Program-made: the position numbers and the translations under genes
Shown here: in pieces, positions 7,341 through 9,904 of the stretch
Numbering within the stretch: the first letter of the stretch is position 1
Layout of the letters: each line of letters opens with the position of its first letter
The notes under the pieces: generated by a model
Told to the model about the DNA's origin: nothing
Database searches by the model: none
The model's input: the letters and a program-made list of their open reading frames with translations, nothing else
Source: Blastocatellia bacterium
GTDB taxonomy: Bacteria > Acidobacteriota > Blastocatellia > Pyrinomonadales > Pyrinomonadaceae
Assembly (NCBI GenBank): GCA_013695495.1
Contig: JACDAK010000143.1
Coordinates: forward strand, 1 to 9,904
Direction of reading: 5' to 3'
Length of the DNA: 9,904 bases

Positions 7341-7427
7341 TTTCGGAACTTCGATTAAATCAAACTATCGCACAGAAACGAAGCAAAGAGGCGCCATCCG
7401 CGTGAATCGCAAAGTGACAGTTTCCGC

Positions 7428-7438
7428 ACCTGTCAGGT
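7428..7438. promoter_or_regulatory. Short palindrome, possible operator
   Basis: ACCTG-T-CAGGT is a perfect inverted repeat with 5-bp arms around one central base. A second partial repeat pairs GACAG (7416-7420) with CTGTC (7430-7434), so the two overlap. The palindrome ends 45 bp before the -10 element of the downstream gene, a position compatible with activator or repressor binding. There is no T run, so it is not a terminator. It could also be chance, given its size. Confidence 0.3.
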
Positions 7439-7479
7439 CTCCGCTGGCACAACTAACTCCAAAAGCGAGACGTAGAAAA

Positions 7480-7488
7480 TGCTATAAT
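7480..7488 (+). promoter_or_regulatory. Extended -10 promoter for the MscS-type gene
   Basis: The sequence TGCTATAAT matches the extended -10 consensus TGnTATAAT, with a perfect TATAAT hexamer at 7483-7488. No -35 hexamer is seen at 16-18 bp spacing, which is typical where an extended -10 compensates. Transcription would begin near 7495, giving a short (about 25-base), A-rich leader without a Shine-Dalgarno before the ATG at 7520. Confidence 0.65.
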
Positions 7489-7519
7489 TACAGTTACGCT
7501 ACAAACAAACCAAAACAAT

Positions 7520-8419
7520 ATGAGTGCCGCAGTACAGGAAACTATCCGGCCCGCAACTGACATCCTCAACTATTCCTTGTTCACCCTTGGTAATGCCACG
7601 ATCACGCCGCTGACCCTGATCTATATCGCGATCCTCGGCGTTTTGCTGGTCTATTTTGCGACAAAGCTTCGTAATCTGCTCATCGGCAGGCTGCTGCAGA
7701 GAACCAAACTCGACCAAGGCGCCCAACAGGCGATCGGGACGATCTCGCGATACGTTGTCATATTTGTCGGCTTTCTCGTCATCCTGCAAACGGTTGGCAT
7801 TGACCTGACAACCCTGAATGTTCTGGCCGGTGCCGTCGGTATCGGTATCGGTTTCGGCCTGCAGAATATCGCCAATAATTTCATCAGCGGACTCATTATA
7901 ATGCTTGAACGTCCTATCAAAGTCGGTGACCGCATCGAGGTAGGCGAGGTTCATGGCCGCGTCCTTGCTATAGGTGCACGAAGCACAAGCGTACGAACGA
8001 ATGACAACATCGCCATCATCGTTCCAAACAGCAAATTCATCTCGGAAAACGTGATCAATTGGAGCTTTGAGACTGATATCGTCCGGTTCCGCATACCCAT
8101 CAGTGTTTCATACAACTCTGACGTCGATCTCGTTTCGAAGCTTTTGGTCGAAGCCGCGATCGCCAGTGATGATGTGGTCAGCGATCCGGCGCCCTCGGTA
8201 CGCTTTCTTAAGTTTGAGGACAGCTCCCTCTTTTTCGAGTTGCGTGCCTGGAGCCGTGTTCGTCTCCACAAACCCGGACTATTCCAGAGCAACCTTAATT
8301 TCGCCATTTTACGAAAGTTTCGCGAGCACAATATCGAGATTCCATATCCCCAGCGCGATCTGCATATTCGTTCCGGCAATCTCACTGCCGAACGCGTCGA
8401 GTCCGCCGACGCAAATTGA
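7520..8419 (+). CDS. MscS-family mechanosensitive ion channel, 299 aa
   Basis: Small-conductance mechanosensitive channels open under membrane tension and release solutes on hypo-osmotic shock; they sit in the inner membrane as heptamers. The layout matches the MscS core: TM1 at about 27-48, TM2 at about 73-93, and pore-lining TM3 at about 98-130. TM3 holds the Gly/Ala-rich packing helix AGAVGIGIGFGLQN (103-116) and the following NFISGLIIMLERP (120-132). The beta domain (133-182) shows VGDRIEVGEVHGRV (135-148) and a conserved TNDNIAIIVPNSKF (160-173). The C-terminal alpha/beta domain ends with the typical IPYPQRDLHI (274-283). The length is close to E. coli MscS (286 aa), so this is a small single-module member. 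It stands alone behind its own promoter, with mfd 111 bp downstream. The ion preference and gating tension cannot be read from sequence. Confidence 0.95.
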   Translation: MSAAVQETIRPATDILNYSLFTLGNATITPLTLIYIAILGVLLVYFATKLRNLLIGRLLQRTKLDQGAQQAIGTISRYVVIFVGFLVILQTVGIDLTTLNVLAGAVGIGIGFGLQNIANNFISGLIIMLERPIKVGDRIEVGEVHGRVLAIGARSTSVRTNDNIAIIVPNSKFISENVINWSFETDIVRFRIPISVSYNSDVDLVSKLLVEAAIASDDVVSDPAPSVRFLKFEDSSLFFELRAWSRVRLHKPGLFQSNLNFAILRKFREHNIEIPYPQRDLHIRSGNLTAERVESADAN

Positions 8420-8480
8420 TCCCATCGCCGATTTCGCATAGTCACTCCGGTGTGGCATCATTAATGTTTCACGCAATGAC

Positions 8481-8508
8481 CGCCGTCCGCACCTCCCTGC
8501 GGATGGCG
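8481..8508 (+). terminator. Strong 11-bp stem-loop between the MscS gene and mfd
   Basis: The arm at 8481-8491 (CGCCGTCCGCA) pairs with 8498-8508 (TGCGGATGGCG) over 11 positions, with one G-U wobble, around a 6-base loop (CCTCCC). It is followed only by ATCTTT, so the T tract is poor. It may be a weak intrinsic or factor-assisted terminator of the channel gene, or a structured part of the mfd leader. The stem ends 22 bases before the mfd ATG. Confidence 0.45.
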
Positions 8509-8530
8509 ATCTTTGCGGATAAGTGCGTTT

Positions 8531-9904
8531 ATGTTGGGTCTCCGCAAAACGATCGATGCTGTCGGCGAACTAGCGGCTGCTGTAAAGAGTGGCCGGCGCG
8601 TGGTCTCGATCTCCGGCCTCACGTCCACCGTTTCCAAAGCGTTTGTTTTGGAACAGCTTCGAACTGCCACCGGCCGGCGCTTCGTGATCATAACTGACTC
8701 CAACACTTCAGCAGATTCGTGGCAAGAGGACCTTGCGTTCTTCGGCGGCTTTGCTGATTCGCCTCCGTCAGTCGTTGAGCTGCCGTCGTTTGAAACTGAT
8801 GTCTATGCGGGCGTGTCGCCGCACGCGGAAACGCTCGAACGCCGAGCCCTCGCGCTCTGGCAGATGGTCCATAGCAACCCCGACTTCGTGCTGTTGCCCC
8901 CCCGTGCACTCATCTCCCGCATGATCACACCAACGGAGATCGGCTCACTCGGTGTCTTTCTTAAGCTCGGTGAAGACATGTCGCCGGAACTGCTCATCGA
9001 GGGGCTCGAATCGTCAGGCTACGTCCGCGAAGACCCGATCTTTAACGTAGGCCAGTTCTCGGTCCGCGGCGGCATAATCGATGTCTGGTCGCCGCAGCGC
9101 GAATTTCCGTGCCGGATCGAGTTCTTCGGCGAAACGGTCGATTCGATTCGCGAATTCGACCCGGCGACCCAGCTTTCGACGGGGCAGGTTAAAAGCGTCG
9201 AGATCGCGCCAATGCGTGAATTTGCCGTACGGCCCGAACATTTCAGAGAATGGGCCGATGCCGCCGCTCGCGAGTTTGCCGATGAGCGCTCTGCTCGTAC
9301 TCTCAAGGATCGCACCGACTTTGCCCTTCAGGGCGAGTCATTTTCCGGATGGGAATTCCTGCTCCCGCTGACACGTCCGCTCGGGGGCACGGTATTCGAT
9401 TATCTTAGCGACGTCATATTCGTGATCGATGAGCCATCGCTTATCGAGTCGGGCCTGAAGAAGTTTTACGATGACTCCGAACTCCATCACCGCAGCTTGC
9501 TCGAATCCGGCGACGTAGGCCTCGAACCGGCAAAGCTCTTCCAAACTCCTGATGAGCTTCGTAAGCAGCTCAGCGGGGCATCGCTAATAGAACTACGGGC
9601 CCTCGGCATGACGGCAGCGGCCACTGACGAAGAGTTTGCAGTTTCAGAAAGCAGCACGCCCGACGGTTCTCTGCTGTTCCTTTTTCCGACCGCAGAGAAG
9701 CCGCCGAGTTTCGAGATCATTTCTCGCCCCAACCGCAAATTCGACGGACGGGTGGCCGACTTCGCTTCCTATGCGAAATCCCACACAGGTGACAACATCT
9801 TTGCCATGCAGACCAAAGGCATGGCCGAGCGGATCGAGGAGATCCTCCGCGATTACGAAGTGACCGCCGAAGCGGGCTCGATAGTCATCGGTACACTCTC
9901 CGGC
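8531..9904 (+). CDS. mfd: Transcription-repair coupling factor Mfd, N-terminal 458 residues (3' end outside window)
   Basis: Mfd displaces RNA polymerase stalled at DNA lesions and recruits UvrA to start nucleotide excision repair. The visible part is the UvrB-homology module (domains D1a-D2-D1b) and what follows. It begins with a degenerate P-loop region, SISGLTSTVSKAFVLEQL (26-43), which lacks GKT/S as expected for Mfd. Next come ELPSFETDVYAGVSPH (83-98) and LLPPRALISRM (121-131). Then comes the hallmark FSVRGGIIDVWSP (176-188), with RIEFFGETVDSIREFDP (195-211). The SVRGG/RIEFFG pair distinguishes Mfd from UvrB in my reading. The frame is open to the last base and should continue into the RNA-polymerase-interacting and translocase domains. 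An in-frame TGA at 8477-8479 limits upstream extension. ATG 8531 is the only ATG between it and the conserved region, though TTG 8513 cannot be excluded. The ribosome-binding signal is weak. Confidence 0.95.
   Translation, partial: MLGLRKTIDAVGELAAAVKSGRRVVSISGLTSTVSKAFVLEQLRTATGRRFVIITDSNTSADSWQEDLAFFGGFADSPPSVVELPSFETDVYAGVSPHAETLERRALALWQMVHSNPDFVLLPPRALISRMITPTEIGSLGVFLKLGEDMSPELLIEGLESSGYVREDPIFNVGQFSVRGGIIDVWSPQREFPCRIEFFGETVDSIREFDPATQLSTGQVKSVEIAPMREFAVRPEHFREWADAAAREFADERSARTLKDRTDFALQGESFSGWEFLLPLTRPLGGTVFDYLSDVIFVIDEPSLIESGLKKFYDDSELHHRSLLESGDVGLEPAKLFQTPDELRKQLSGASLIELRALGMTAAATDEEFAVSESSTPDGSLLFLFPTAEKPPSFEIISRPNRKFDGRVADFASYAKSHTGDNIFAMQTKGMAERIEEILRDYEVTAEAGSIVIGTLSG

Larger units (their letters stand above)
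7331..7519. other. Divergent intergenic region between lysS and the MscS gene
   Basis: These 189 bp separate two divergently read genes, so both 5' regions must lie here. The right half carries a clear extended -10 for the plus-strand gene and a short palindrome. For lysS on the minus strand I see only AT-rich sequence near 7345-7370 and no hexamer pair with acceptable spacing. I see no T-box leader (no specifier stem or conserved T-box core), although such leaders regulate synthetase genes in Firmicutes. No tRNA or small gene is visible. Confidence 0.6.

Noticed and set aside
6845..7405. A 186-codon plus-strand reading frame opposite the lysS 5' end
   Set aside because: It is antisense to a certain lysS gene and its translation is Arg/Pro/His-rich with no domain, as expected of a shadow frame in GC-rich DNA.
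7331..7519. T-box or other riboswitch leader for lysS
   Set aside because: No specifier stem, T-box core or terminator/antiterminator pair is visible on the minus strand, and the leader is too short for a full T-box.
1..9904. Mobile element, defence system, CRISPR array or biosynthetic cluster
   Set aside because: No transposase, integrase, direct repeat array, nuclease-ATPase pair or modular synthase is visible; all large frames are assigned to housekeeping or envelope genes.

Overview
The window looks like ordinary chromosomal DNA from a free-living bacterium. It is moderately GC-rich, almost fully coding, and carries housekeeping genes (lysyl-tRNA synthetase, Mfd, an MscS-type channel, an SRAP protein) with short intergenic gaps and start-stop overlaps. 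I see no insertion sequence, phage gene, integrase, CRISPR array, rRNA or tRNA. The protein style and weak Shine-Dalgarno signals fit Acidobacteriota, perhaps Blastocatellia/Pyrinomonadales, but this lineage is a guess from impression, not a database match.

Region 1 (1-4303, plus strand) is an envelope or glycoconjugate block. It holds the C-terminal end of an unrecognised integral membrane protein, a GT4-type glycosyltransferase starting at 544, a second GT4 glycosyltransferase with a GTG start at 1875, and a MacB/FtsX-type ABC permease joined to that second enzyme by an ATGA overlap. A 7-bp GC-rich hairpin followed by seven T residues lies between the two glycosyltransferases, and the T run touches the GTG start. 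The likely theme is assembly of a surface or lipid-linked glycan plus a membrane transport or lipoprotein-handling step. No ABC ATPase is present in the window.

Region 2 (4265-7330, minus strand) is a tight three-gene unit read in the order lysS, a predicted secreted protein, then an SRAP-domain DNA-protein-crosslink protein. The first junction is an ATGA overlap and the second has one base between stop and start. The SRAP gene converges on the permease gene and their 3' ends overlap by 39 bp.

Region 3 (7331-7519) is a 189-bp divergent intergenic region. It has an extended -10 promoter facing right and a short palindrome that could be an operator.

Region 4 (7520-9904, plus strand) holds an MscS-family mechanosensitive channel, a 111-bp gap with a strong 11-bp stem-loop, and the N-terminal 458 residues of Mfd (transcription-repair coupling factor), which runs off the window end.

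I did not find a convincing new system. The points most worth a second look are the hairpin/T-tract abutting the GTG start, the unusual LysRS architecture (N-terminal insertion plus a shortened catalytic insertion), the lysS-secreted protein-SRAP coupling, and the ATPase-less permease coupled to a glycosyltransferase.
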